Shown: in pieces, positions 1-13,000 of the stretch
Numbering within the stretch: position 1 is the first letter of the stretch
How the letters are laid out: every line of letters starts with the position of its first letter
From: Gnetum montanum
Lineage: Eukaryota > Streptophyta > Gnetopsida > Gnetales > Gnetaceae
DNA length: 64,000 nt
Assembly (NCBI GenBank): GCA_015680685.1
Contig: MNCI01037977.1
Span: forward strand, 359,262 to 423,261
Direction of reading: 5' to 3'
Notes under the pieces: generated by a model
Database searches by the model: none
Told to the model about the DNA's origin: nothing
The model's input: the letters and a program-made list of their open reading frames with translations, nothing else
Program-made: the position numbers and the translations under genes

Positions 1-955
1 GGGGGGGGGGGGGGGGCTGCGTAAAGGGTACCAACTCTGTCCTTAAATGGCAAGGCGGAGAGGCCGAGTGAGGAGGGGTCTGGAGCTATAGGGGAACTAG
101 GGATTGAGGACTGGCTCTCTCCTATAGCGGAGGCGATGGTTGTGCGGGCTTGGGCAGATGAGCATGCTATTTGGAAGGCAAAATGGTAGCAGAGGAAAGA
201 GGAGTTCCAACGACAGCTAAAACAAATGGAGTGCTGACATGAGGAGGTATCAAAAGAGGAGAAGAGGTGTAGGGACTTGGCAAAAGCAGCACTGCTGAAT
301 GCACTGGAGGTCGACCTGCAACAAAAGATCTAGGAGCAAATTTAGGAAGAGGCACACCAACAAGAGGCCCAGGAAAGAGATGATTGGGAGTGCAAAACTA
401 GCTAAGGGAGGGGTGATGCCCATATGTGATAATGAATATTGGTCGTAACATGCCCTGGGGGACCCTAAGAAAGCATATCACATAGAGGGGGAAGGAGATT
501 CACCCAGCTGGCAAAGGGGACAAAGCCGAATGCGCAAGGAAAGCTGAAGCCTTTAAGGATTTTCAAAAGGTGGAGGCTTTCGTCAATACAAAGCAACGCA
601 GGTCTATTCTAGATGCTATTCATGGGCAAGAGTGGGTTATATGCCAATGTACACATCTGCCATGCCATATATAGGTAGTGACCTTGGGATTTTAGGTTTT
701 GTTGGCTTATGATGGTCGGGTTTCCTTGTTTAGTTAGGTCTTTTGGTTGTTGGGTTGGTTTTGGGGGTTCCACGGGGGTGACACATAAATTTTGATCTTT
801 TGATGTTGGGCAACTAGTGGGTGAGGTCCAAGTTGTCCCTACTTCTTGTGATGGGGGGTTTTTTGTGGGGATCGAGGAGAGAGGCCTCCCCTCATTTTTA
901 GGACTGAATAGATCTCATGTAATTTTCCTTTTATGATTAATCTAACCCAAACACT
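1..955 (+). mobile_element. LINE 3' fragment with charged coiled coil and C-terminal domain
   Basis: Decayed plus-strand frame rich in Glu, Lys and Arg up to about 400, then at about 416-660 a block reading [15 protein letters not shown] and AEAFKDFQK...ILDAIHGQE, shared with copies at 22445-22685 (minus) and 43232-43480 (plus). The 3' untranslated part ends near 950 with CAAACACTTTTC plus a short A tract. The first 16 bases are a poly-G run at the window edge. Confidence 0.6.
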
Positions 956-2149
956 TTTCAAAAAATTTATTTTTCTATACAATTATCAAATGGCATTGAA
1001 TAAACTAGGATTGACCTCAAGTTAAATAAGCCTTCTCCATAATCTCTCACATAATGGAATCAAGTGCACTAGCAAAGTTAATAAAGCATATAAATGTTTC
1101 ACCTTGTTTCCCTTTGCTTGCTCATGCAATACTAATAGTAACCAAATGATCTAATATAAAGTGTTTCTTCTATGTCCTGCTTATAAGACTATATGTAAAT
1201 TAATTTCAGCTATCAAGTTTATAGTTTTGTCTCTAGAATGGTTCCTACAGGATTGGCTGGGTGGTGTAGGGTTCTCTGCAAAAATGATGTCGGAATTGAA
1301 ACTTTTGGAGCTCTATCCACAAATAGTAAATTTGCAAAGAAGTTGCTAAACGTTGATCAATGTAAAATTAGCTAAATCGTGTTAATCTTCTTTTTTAACA
1401 AACATAACAACTCTATATTCACCATCCAATATTAAGCATAAATTTCTTTTACATCTACTACGTTTTTCTACAAATCCATTTTATGCATTCCTTGATTAAA
1501 TACTCATTCGTACTGAAATTTCTGATGGCTAACCTTGTCTGTAGACATTCTTAATTTAACTACTTTTTCTTACCTATAAACTTCTTATTCACAATGACTT
1601 TTTAAACAGGATCCAGTAAAATCTCTTCTCACATAACTGCTTTTTTTTTTCCTTTTGGGTTGTTTTTTTTATTTTTCACAAGTTCTCCAGCTCTTGTTGA
1701 AAAGGTTCTAAATCCTCTGTTGTAGTTTACTTCCTTGCTTTTTTCATAGAGCATACTGCTATGGTAACTTCCCTTGATCTAGAATTGTCTATGGAGATGT
1801 GTAAATTTTATTAGTTCATAATCTACATGAAAGTCGATGATTCCCAACACATTCTGAATAGTAAACAGTAAATCTTTCCACAAACATCTTCCTTGTTTTT
1901 CAAATGTGAAACTTGGACTTAAAAGGAAACTTTCGGATACCATATTAAATGATAAAATCAAGACCTTTTTCCTATTCTAAAAAGTATTTTCTGTTTGATT
2001 TATTTTAGTATCCTGTGTATTATTTCCCATTCATATCTAATTCGACTGTAATCTTGCATATCTAGTCATCCTAGATCGTTTTGCCACCCTGAAATGTCCA
2101 TTTGTTAAGAGCCAATGCAATAACTCCTTGTCTGGCTAAACGAGGTGCA
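956..2149. other. Intron 25 sequence, nothing recognised
   Basis: AT-rich intronic DNA with T-rich tracts near 1640-1675. Short open frames on both strands show no family resemblance, and the next DIS3L-like exon is not here. Confidence 0.5.
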
Positions 2150-2650
2150 AAACAAGCAAGAAGACAAATAAACAAGCGAAGAGGAGGAATTTAACATCCT
2201 ACAACAATTGCAATATCTAGAAAATGAAGCAATTTATTGGAGACAAAGACCAAAAAATAGATGGGTCAACGAGAAGGGAGGAGGGGGAACCTCTACAAAA
2301 GGAAGTCCATGACTACAATAATGAAGGCTATCCACAGACTAAAGGTGGCCTTTGCATTTGTCCATGAGAAGCACCAAACTAATCTACAAAGTGGATATTT
2401 CCCACTAATGGTGGACATGGACATGTCCACTTATACATAAGACAATGATCCGTTAATGTCAGCTATTACCAAGGAACGAGTCTAAAATGCTATAATTCTC
2501 ATTCAATACAAGAAGGCACCGGAACAAGATGGAAGGTCTATCAAAATTTTTCTACTTCTTCCACATTTTGGGGGCAAAGCTAACAGATGCTGTGGATCTT
2601 ATGGAGAAAAGGGAAGAAGACAAATAATTTTGATGATTCCTAAGAAAAAT
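2150..2650 (+). mobile_element. LINE reverse-transcriptase N-terminal fragment
   Basis: One frame reads LQQLQYLENEAIYWRQRPKN near 2200-2262, the linker between endonuclease and reverse transcriptase in plant L1-type LINEs. A second reads ALIQYKKAPEQDG near 2495-2535, the KAPGPDG motif. Internal stops and frame changes show it is dead and truncated at both ends. Confidence 0.6.
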
Positions 2651-2710
2651 AACGGTTAAATTGAATTAAACTAAACTGAATTTGAATACATCCTAGACTG
2701 CTCGAATCTA

Positions 2711-3068
2711 TTGGACCAGTACAGCTCTAGCCACTGGCCAATATCTACTGAACAATCCCCCATCCACCAATAATAGACAACTATCGAATAGTGTCTGATG
2801 TGCTGCAGGAACACCTTTCCTTCTGATCCCAATTTTACATTTGTCCGCCTTTTGAGTCTTTGGTAGGTTCTTAAATTAGTTGTGTTTATATTGGACCAGT
2901 ACAGCTCTAGCCACTGGCCAATATCTACTGAACAATCCCCCATCCACCAATAATAGACAACTATCAAATAGTGCCTGATGTGCTGCAGGAACACCTTTCC
3001 TTCTGATCCCAATTTTACGTTTGTCCGCCTTTTGAGTCTTTGGTAGGTTCTTAAATTAGTTGTCTTTC
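2711..3068. repeat. 180-bp tandem duplication, two copies
   Basis: Position 2711 onward repeats at 2891 onward with a period of exactly 180 bp and only a few substitutions (for example ATCGAATAGTGTC against ATCAAATAGTGCC). The unit starts TTGGACCAGTACAGCTC. Function unknown; it lies in intron 25. Confidence 0.9.
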
Positions 3069-3854
3069 CAATCATGAATAATTTAAATGTCTTTGTAACT
3101 TCTAAACACACCACAAGCTCACCGCAGGTTGCAATCCTATGTAGGTTTGAATCCTAACAGTCAACAAGAGCTGTAGCCCAATCATGGTGTTTGCCACAAG
3201 TTACAGTTGAGTCAAGAAAAATGATTTTCATGTACAACAATTGTTGTTACGCAACCATAAGCTGCACGTAAGGTCACATGCCTCTCGAGTTTGGAAAAGA
3301 TACTTCTAAGTAAACCATGAGGGAGAAACGACTCACAAGTCAGTTGTGGTTAGCCAACAAGAAGTTGCAAGGTAATGGAAATCTTCATGGTATCTTTAAA
3401 AATTGTTTTAAAAAGCAGAACTTCAGGGGCAAGGACGAAAGTCACCCCACTAATATAGGACGCTGTAAATATGGATCGCCAAGATCGGAAGAAAAGTTGT
3501 TGCCACTCATTGGCCAGCAACCAAATTGCCATCTTTTTTACTTTCGAGCCATTTGCTTGAGGAATCTATTTTGACTGGGATTTAGCTTGTGCTGGAAAGA
3601 GAAATCCTTGTTTCATCGTTATCACACATATAGAAGATGCTCAGAAGGGAGCACAAGGGATCCTTTTCTCCTTTGAGCATATGGAGAAATTTGATTGCCC
3701 TTGATGCCCAGACTAGACAAGGAACCAACAGAACCAAGAGGCACACAAAAATCCGACATATTTGACCATTGCTAGTAAATAATATTGTTATGCAAATATC
3801 AGATATTTGACCATTCGCAACCTGCACAATCTTCAAATGCTGAATGCAACTAAC
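3069..3854. other. Intron 25 sequence next to exon 25, nothing recognised
   Basis: Open frames on both strands at 3317-3574 match no family I know. A 180-bp stretch just left of exon 25 is open in the exon's frame but follows a good GTTAGT donor and departs from the family, so it is read as intron. Confidence 0.5.
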
Positions 3855-4026
3855 CTCACTTAAAGTTTCAGCCGTCAATGCTGGGTGCCTTGCTTTTCTG
3901 AAAAAATCATATCCTTTCCTTTCAAATTTTTCACATCTATCAACATTAGAACATGCTGCAACCAACATTCGATGCACAAGGATGTCTGCATATCGCCGGA
4001 TAGGAGATGTAAAATGTGTATAAAAC
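3855..4026 (-). CDS. DIS3L: DIS3L-like exon 25 (RNB signature), last exon in window
   Basis: 172 nt, acceptor CTTAG, donor GTTAGT. Encodes [20 protein letters not shown] and on to ALTAETLSE. The H.TSPIRRY.D signature is diagnostic of the RNB domain. No following exon (the expected helix with HIN.RN..A) could be found in 1-3854, so the intron that follows is at least 3.85 kb. Confidence 0.96.
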
Positions 4027-7000
4027 CTAAGCACAAGTTAAACATTTAATTGAAACAATCACCCAAAGCCTTGTAAATAGAGAACTGAAAAGTAACACTT
4101 TGAGAAAATCTAATCTAACTATTGTACTATTTGATGAAAATAATAAATGATTTCTAAAATAAAACATTTCCAACAGTTATAAAACTATGGCTAACAAAAG
4201 CCACCCCGTTCAGAAAACCCTAATAAAAAAGCAAATAAAATTTTAAAAAGGAACTGAAAGTTGATTTTTAGCAGTTAAAAACTCTTATATATTCTTGAAG
4301 ATCATTTAACTAATCACTGTTAATCTTTTGTGAAAATTTCCTGATGCATGCTTATGTCCATATTAAAAGTTATTCTGCAACTTCGATTAACATCAGCGTT
4401 TTCTATCTTACAGGGTCAGAATGCACTTCTCTGTATTTCATATGTATTCTCCAACAGATCAGGTATAAAGCAGCCTTGTTTTGTAGACACTATGAAGAAT
4501 GCCCCGGTTGAATATATAAAAAACGTGTTAAAATAATGTCCATGGATTTTTTGCCTTATGTAAAACAGCTTTAAATATAGAATTTTATATTTAAATGTGA
4601 TTATAAAGGGGAATTAAACATATTTATTCTGTAACCTGCAGGAAAAAGAGAAAACAAAAAACGAAAACCAAAATGCAAGCTATGTATCGAACAAGGAATC
4701 AGTCTTTCTTTCACTGTCACACTGCCGTTTTGTGTATTTCATGTGTGCTCTCCAACCGATAAGCTATTAAGCAGCCTTCTTGTGTACAAACTATGAAAAA
4801 TGCCCAGTTAAAAAAAAAAAAAATAGGAGCAAAGTAATGCCAATATAATTTTTCCTTCTCTTGTTTAACATCTTCAAAAATATTGTTTTGTATTTAAATG
4901 TGATTATAAAGGAATTCAACTTACTCTAATGCAAGTCCATAATGATAAAATCCAGAAGAATCAGGAACATCTCCTGTTGATATGTATTGAGCCTGTTTAA
5001 AAAATTTAAGCGTTAAGGCTTTTGAACACCAAAACTACATAATATACTTTTAAACTGCAAAAAAGGAGAACTCATTCAAATCACTTTTTCCATAGTAGGT
5101 AAATATTGTAGGCATACAGCAGTGAATAAGAGAAAATGTCTTCTAAAATCAATTCTATTCAGCCTAACACTCTTCACGAAGTATCCAGATTCAATTCGTG
5201 GGACATGATATCTTAATTTCCATCTTTTTTCTCTCATCCTTCCAAGTACTAAATAAAACCTAACCTGTCTCTCTATTCTGCGAGAGATTCCATAAGTCCG
5301 CCAAGTATAAATCAGAAACAACATATCTTACCGGTAATATAGGCAAAATCTTTGCTCTAATTTTACAAGTATAATTGTATTTTTATTTTGTTGGTATATA
5401 TTCTTTACCATCTCATGGGGTCTAATTTCTTCTTCTATTTTCAATTGATTTCATGAGTAAAATCAAACAATTGGAAAATTTATCATTCCTTACATGAAAA
5501 TAGTAGCCATGATTTGTTCAAATATTTTCTTCTATATTCCATTATTCCGTAAATTGCTGAACCTAACACAGACCCTTCTCATTGGTGTACCATAGAACCC
5601 TTCTCGTAGGTATTTTCCCAATTTGATGGCCCCGATTAGCATTGAAAGGTCATAATCAGCAAAACAACACATACGAGTCCTATAAAAATATAACTCACAA
5701 CAAAGAAAGACTGCTACAAGAAAGATTTTGAAAAGATTTTATCAAGTGTTATAATATCTTTTTGCAAAAAAAAACACACAAAGAAGAACAAAGCATTCAT
5801 TTTGGTAAAAAAGATTCATTCTTTACTTCAAAGCCTATTCACTTATCCATTATTTTAGTCAAAGCAACACATGTGATACAGTTAATCAAATAAATCTTGC
5901 GTTAAAAAAATATACCATTTATTTTGTTTACTTCTCAATGGCATTAGACTCAGTTACTGAAGAAAATTTACAGACGCGTCTTCAGGCAAACAATACTCCT
6001 CTTTCACTTAAAGCACTCATTCAAAGATTATATCAGGAGATTCTTAGGGAGCTCAAGGACAATAATACAGAGAAAAAGGTTTACCTTATTAGTTCCACTA
6101 AAGTCAAAGAAGGTTGTGCTTGTTTTCGCACTTTATTCCAGATCTTTTTTGTTAAGCTACAAGACAGCATGAAAAAGGTAGCATCCAAGCATTCTCTTCA
6201 GGTTGGATAGTATTTTCTCAATCTCTTTATACAGATGATTTGTCAATAAGAACAAACTGAAAGTGAAACTAAATGTGCTTAATGTTTTCAATAACGTCCA
6301 CTAAGAAAAAAAGCCAAGCACAGAGCACAATATAACGGCAAAAATACACCAAACTTGTAATGAGACAAAAGTACACCAAGATAACAATCATGGAAAACCC
6401 CCTTAGATCCAGTTACCCATATTCTATTAGTTCCTATACGATATGAAGTAAATGTCCTCCACCAACGTTTGGGCTGGAAAAAATAGCTAGCCATCTAAAT
6501 CCATGCAAGTCTCTTGATTATAGCAATGTTCACACTCCAACACATAAAATGGTTTGGAACAAGGAGCTCTGGGTTCAACTGGACTAGTAAAATGTAAAAA
6601 CCTCCTTTATCAAATCAAATAATAAAGGATATGTACAAATCCCATATATTATATGCAATAAAGGACATTGTCATGGTATAGCCAAAGAGGGTTCCAACTA
6701 AACTAAAGGGAAGCATAAATATAGATGCACAATAAGTTATCCTCCACCAAAATAGATGAAGGCCACTATGGAAAACAATATTGCATAATTCTTCAAGCTT
6801 GAATTTCCCAGACACCAAACCAATCTCTATCACCAAGCCAACAGATCTGTTTTAGGGGAACCAATTCATTGAAAGCCAGCTGACAAGAAGGAAAAACATT
6901 CAACACCTGTTCAACATCCCGATCAGAATGTTCAAACATGCCCTGCTTCCTCTGAGACATCGGATCCCCAAGTAGCTCCTCTTCCTCCGCATTGCCCAAC

Positions 7001-10000
7001 CAATTTGAACACCAACCTCCCAATCACAATCTTCGAAAATTCCCTGCTTCCCAAGGTGCACCTAATCTCCGGATAGCTCCTCCTAATCATTGTCCAACCA
7101 ATTTGCAAGCAAGACACCTGCCTATGAATCAGGCAGTGCAAAAGGGAATTCTCCTCAAAGTGTGTTTTCAGTTTCTTCAAATTTGATAATGTCCTTCCTT
7201 GTGATGTTCAGAACATCAAACACGTTTATAGAGCATGTTGAAGTTAATTAAATGTGTCAAGATATGTCATGTTAGGGCTCAGAGGTTTCAACAGATTTTC
7301 TATAATGTTATAGTGGGAATTCTAGAATTGAATGAAACATGATAAAATCAACCCAGCAAAGCACTAAAGCAGATAATTTTGTGTTGCTCCCGTAAAGTTA
7401 GAAAAGTTACATTCCATCAATATTGTAATTTCCACTGAAAATTCATAAATGGAAGGAAAAAACAGCTGAATAAGGATACATAAATCAGCTGAGATACATA
7501 TAAGCAGCCAAGAGGTCAAAGAAACAAATTTGTATTCAAAACCTTAGACTTTTGAAAGAAACTATACATTATCAATTAGTTGTATTTCAACCATTTCAAT
7601 AAAATTAAAATTGAAGCACAGTAAACTATCCAAAAGAATTAACCAAACAAATGCAAATTGTCAAACATCATAGCTTACCTCTGACATTGCTCGAGTAAGG
7701 AGAGCTTTAAAAGCACTCTGCCAAAATCAACAACGTAACATATTAAAGAAAAATGAAAAATAATAAATATTATGTTTATCATACCAAGACACAAGTTCCA
7801 AAACTTTAGACATAACATGAGCAAATTACTAGATAAACAAGTAAATCCACATGACAAAATCATTTTTACAAGCAGATATAAATGTAAATTGTCGTGTCAC
7901 AGCACTGCAGGTTACTGACTCTGCTAGAACTTGCTTAGGAGAACCATTGAATTTAACTTATTGAGTAATTCCCAAAGTATATCTATCATTTGTAATCTTT
8001 GGTTTATTAGCATCATAGGATCCTCTTAAAGGACACACCAACCTAAACCATGTGATAATAACAAGATTAGAGCTTCCATGTGAAAACCTAATATCAATTT
8101 GAAATAACCACTGGAATGTGTCACTTCAATAGCAACCATGCGACATATCTGTTAATGCATCTCATGAACACTGGGATTAAGATTCCATGAATATACTCCC
8201 AAAACTGCCTGTTTGCAACCTCTGCTATGTTGCCCAGTAGAAAGAATAAGAGTCTTCAATTCTAACCTTAGACCTTAGATAGCATGAAAAATTCAATATT
8301 TCTTTGCACATTTTTTCTCAGGTGAGCATTAACAGCCTAGACAAAAAGGACAAAAGTGGCAAAGTGGTACAAATATATTTATTCTATATGTTTCACAAGT
8401 CTTAGGGCCAACGGTACATGACCCCAAACACATTTTGGGACATTAGGGTTTTTACAGAGACACGGCAAGGATGCATCAGAAGCATACAAGCCAAATTCAT
8501 ATTTCCAGGAATATTAGAATTACTACAGATCTTTCAACTTAGACGTTCATATGACCAAACTACAAATAGGACTGATGAATGATTGCAATGATACGCCACT
8601 TCTTGGTCACTTTTTCCATCCATCCCCCTTTGCAATGATGTTGCTGATACATTAATACCATTTGCATCAAATATTTCCAAAATAATCATGTTAGAGAAAG
8701 ATGAATCTAAAAATCACTTGCACATTGTTGATCCAAGCAGTAAAGTACGGATGGCTTCAACACCCACGTTCTCAGAAGCTCAGGTGTTGCCTATGGGATG
8801 GACTAGTGTGCAGCTACAAAGTACATATATACAACCATGCAATCTATTCTTAGTTTTCATACCAGTGCTTCAACCTTACAACCATTGAATGGGAACCTGC
8901 TTTTGTAATGTTGGCACATAAGATATTTTGAGTTTCCTAAATAACATGGGATTCAAAGACATCTAGAGGTGTTGCAGATTTCCCTGGAATATCATCAGTT
9001 GACCATGTCGCTCATATGTCATCCTTGTCCTCAGGACATACTGAATGCCAAATTTTGTCAAAGATGCTTCCTAACAAAACACTTTTTATTCTTCTTGCCT
9101 TCTAAAATTATGCCCCTAATTGTGGACCCCAATAATTGTCTGCAAAAAAACGTAAATAGTAGTTTATAGCACTAATAGATTGTGTCATCCCTAGTTTTTG
9201 GAGCATTGAATGAATAGTTTGAATTCCCTTTTTGGGTTGTAATTGATTGACTGTCATCAAGGATTTGGTGTCCTGACAATTGCAACAGCCCATAATTTAT
9301 TTAGATTGAGAGCGTATTTAAAGGAGGCGGCTGTGAGGAGAGACATGGAAAGTGGTAGAGAGGGTAAAGCGCTAGAGTTGTGAATGTGAAATGAACCCCC
9401 TATGCTTCCATGTGTTCCCTGAATGAATAAAAAATCTGTTCACCAGCTCTGCCAGTTGTTCCCAGAGAATTGGCAGTTGTGACTTTGGAACTTGCCCACT
9501 TGAGGTACAAAGCACTGGTCCTGTAAAGAAGTGACCTGCATCATGGAAGCTCTGCATGGTTGGGACAATGATCTCCACATTTGCCAAAATGTAAAGGTAT
9601 TCTGAAATAGCGAGCTATGTCAGTTGAATCCAAATACCCTCAGAATATCATAGTGTTTCCTCTCCATCAATTAAAAAATTGTGTTTCTCTGAGATTCTCC
9701 TCTCCTTGCAATTGATCCACGGGCTTCCACAAAAAGCCCAGAGCTCTACATTAGCTTGGATTTGAACACAGTCAAGCTCAGCAGTCAAAGTAGCACCCAT
9801 AGCTACAACTACCTTGTTCCAGGACCTCCAAACTAAAGACAACAACACCCACAGTGTAAGAACAATGGTAGATCTAAAGATTTGAGCATTTCTTATCTTC
9901 CACACAACCCATATTACAAGGGAAGTAGGCGAGTTCCCATGTTTTATTTCGATCAATTGCTTTGACATATAGTCCATGGGGATATTAAGTTGGTAATAAT

Positions 10001-13000
10001 AAACTGATGGGCTCAAATATTTTCCAAACAGTGAAGTCATTTGCTGCAGAAGCCCACATATCATATTTACATCTCATGTTATTAATTGAATGACCATCAT
10101 AATGGTTGTTAATTTTGTTAATAAGATTGTGATCACCCACTGATATACAGTCTTCGAAGCATAGAACACTTAGGCCACCCAATCTTCTTGGTTTTGCCAC
10201 ATTCTCCTAGCAAACGAGGTGGGCTTTAGAAACCCCCTTACCCCCAGACCGAATGAAATGGTGAATAAGGCTATCCACCCTATTGATGACTTGTTTAGGA
10301 GGTTGGGTGACAAAAGCAACATATCTCATTATAGCTGTAAGAACTAGAGTAGCAAGCAAAAATTTCCCTTTGTTGGTGAGGTACCCTAAGGTCAAAAGCT
10401 CAATTCTAGTTTGGATTTTCTAAATTACTAGTGGAGTGGTGGGTGGTAAGAGCATGGCCAAGGCAAGAGACATGGGTGTGTAGGTGAAGGGGTAGTGCAA
10501 TTGGAGCAATCACGAAGGTTGATAGTATGGGAGTTGTTGTAGGTTTTGCTAGTGTGAGTTTTGGCGATGCGAGAGCAAGAGCAAGGATGACTAGGGACAT
10601 TGATCTGAAGCTTGGAGGAGAGGGACAAGGCTGGTTGATGGGGGGCACATCTATTGGAGCTAGTGAGGATAAGATGGACCACCAAGAGAGTGACAACAAT
10701 GGGACCACATAACAAGTTCAATTGGTCATAGCAGCTAGGGGACGAAGGCATCGACCCAGTGTGGGTGAAGGAGAGGTGGCTACTGCTGGAGATGAACCCT
10801 GAAGTGCTCCCTAGCGACGCTGCACTTCTCCACCATAGCTTGGTTGGGAAAATCATTTTATCCAAGCCCTAGACCCAAATTGAGCAAAACCACATTGGGT
10901 GGCAACCTCATAAAAGGTGGGCAATGTTGAAGTTCAAGCATTGCAAGGGGATCCGTTGTTATTTGTTTTTGAGTCGGTGGGCAATAGAGATGTCACATTG
11001 TAGGAGCCCCTAGCTCTTCGAGGTGAGGGGACTCGCCCTAACCCACCGGTGCCCAGGGGCCCATAATGATCCAAATCTCTTTGAATGGCTGCCAATGTGG
11101 GGCAGGGTTTCAAGTCTTCCTTGGGAATTCTAGACCTCAAAATTCCTTAAAACCATTGTGGGGATCTTTGGGAAGTTCATTGCTTTCGACAAATTTATGG
11201 CATCATAAAAATGTATGAGTTTCATCTGATTACATGTCTGGCTCTCCCCTAAATCCGATGGATTGTTCCAAGAGATTCAGAAGGAATTGTCATGGGATAG
11301 AGATGCTAAAGGTTAAATATGAGAATGCTCCCTTAAAAGGTAGGGATGGTTAGGAAGCAAGGCAGATGAAGTTAGTTCTAACTAACTCCCATTGTTAGGT
11401 TTGCAAGAAGAATAACCATCAAACCTAGGATTGTATGTCCAGCCAAATGGATGGCAAGTTGTAGGCTCCAGTCCAACATGGTTGGTAGGTGGTTGGAAAA
11501 AACAATAGGATCTCTAAATCACCGCCTCAATGTATTGTTGCTAATTAGATCCCAAACATGCCAAAGGAGCAAAATAGGTTGTCGACCCTTTAGAACATCC
11601 ACATTTTTGGCCCACAAGAAGCGGATGCTGGTTTGCAACAACAGGAGGGATCTCTTATAGTGAATCTGAGAAGAGTTGGGGGTCCCTTGTGTCTGCAAGG
11701 AGAGTTGGAGTGGGTGGTCCGACTCCTATTATCTTGGGGGACTTCACACTGGGCCCCTAAGTGTCCTGGTGCAACATTTGGATTTCCCTAACAACAATCT
11801 CACCCCCAAGGACTGGTTCGGAGGGTTTAAGGTCAAACCAAATGTTAAGAGATAAGGCAGGCCAAAATTGTAGGAGTTAAGACTGAAGAAGATTTTGCAA
11901 GATCTGGAATTAGAAATTCAAGAGACCCTAAAAGAGGTCTACAAGAAACAATCTATTGGTAGACCATGAGAATCTTATCATGGAATTGCTAGGGACAGGG
12001 TACCCTGTACAAACAAAATACCCTCAAGGAATTTGTGAGAAGAGAAATTTGCAATCTTGCGTATCTTCAAGAAACCAAACTACAAAGCGACCAATGCCAA
12101 GTGCTAGCTTGGCCAAGGTGGTCCCCATTCTTCGTCAATGCTAGAGGTCGTGCAAGGGGGCTAGTGGTGCTTTCTAAACACAAAATAAAAATGATTTTTG
12201 AAACACCATGGAATCTTATGCTCTTCCTATCATGTGAGGAAACCTTCTTGATCAATATTTATGATCCACAAGCTTGGTCAAATCAACTCCATGAACTATT
12301 CCTTGTCACTTCAAAGGTGGGCGACCACAAGACCTAGATCATGGTGGGGAACATTAACTAGAGGCTGTATGACTGTGAGAGGGCAGGGAAGGGTATAATG
12401 CCACCTCAAGGGTAGGACTTGTTCCACAAGTTCCTCTCTGACTTCAACCTTGTGGATCTTCAAATTCAAGGCAGTAAGTCCACTTGGACCAACAAGGCTA
12501 ATTTGCAATTTTAATTGCTTTTTCCAAATTTTATTAACAAGATGGACATGATGACATGATGGGCATGAACAATGGATGTCATGCAATAGGCCAGAAAGTT
12601 TGCATTATTTCACTTTTTGAATTTTTTTTGCTATTAAGGAAGTCTGTATCCTCTTCCACTTTACTAGAAGGAAAGATCTCTTGTCCAATGATTGAAGGAA
12701 GGAGACTAGAACACAAAGTTCGTTTTTGCCATAAACTACATAGGAAAGAGATCCATAGCCATGACACTCTTAAAGAAGGGAGACAAGCGCATCACTGATC
12801 TGCTGCTAGTTGCTTAGAGAATGCAACAATTATGGAAAGATATATGGTGAAAATAGCAAGTATCCCCAATCACAATCCCAATATGATGGGTTCTTATGCA
12901 CAAAGATAACCAAAGACTACTCCAGAGTATCACTATGGCCGAGGTCTAGGAGGCCATCTCCACAATGAAGTCTAGGAAAGTGCTAGGGCCTAATGGATGG

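Noticed and set aside
3317-3574. 85-codon plus-strand frame as a gene
   Set aside because: No homology recognised, a minus-strand frame of similar length overlaps it, and nothing nearby supports expression.
3582-3854. Extension of exon 25 through the open frame to 3582
   Set aside because: The frame stays open past LSE, but a GTTAGT donor lies exactly where the family alignment stops, and the following residues ([11 protein letters not shown]...) do not resemble the RNB helix expected there.
10406-10865. Two overlapping minus-strand frames of 100-145 codons
   Set aside because: They are antisense to the ORF1 region of the plus-strand LINE and have a Pro/Ser/Thr-rich composition expected from the complement of that sequence.
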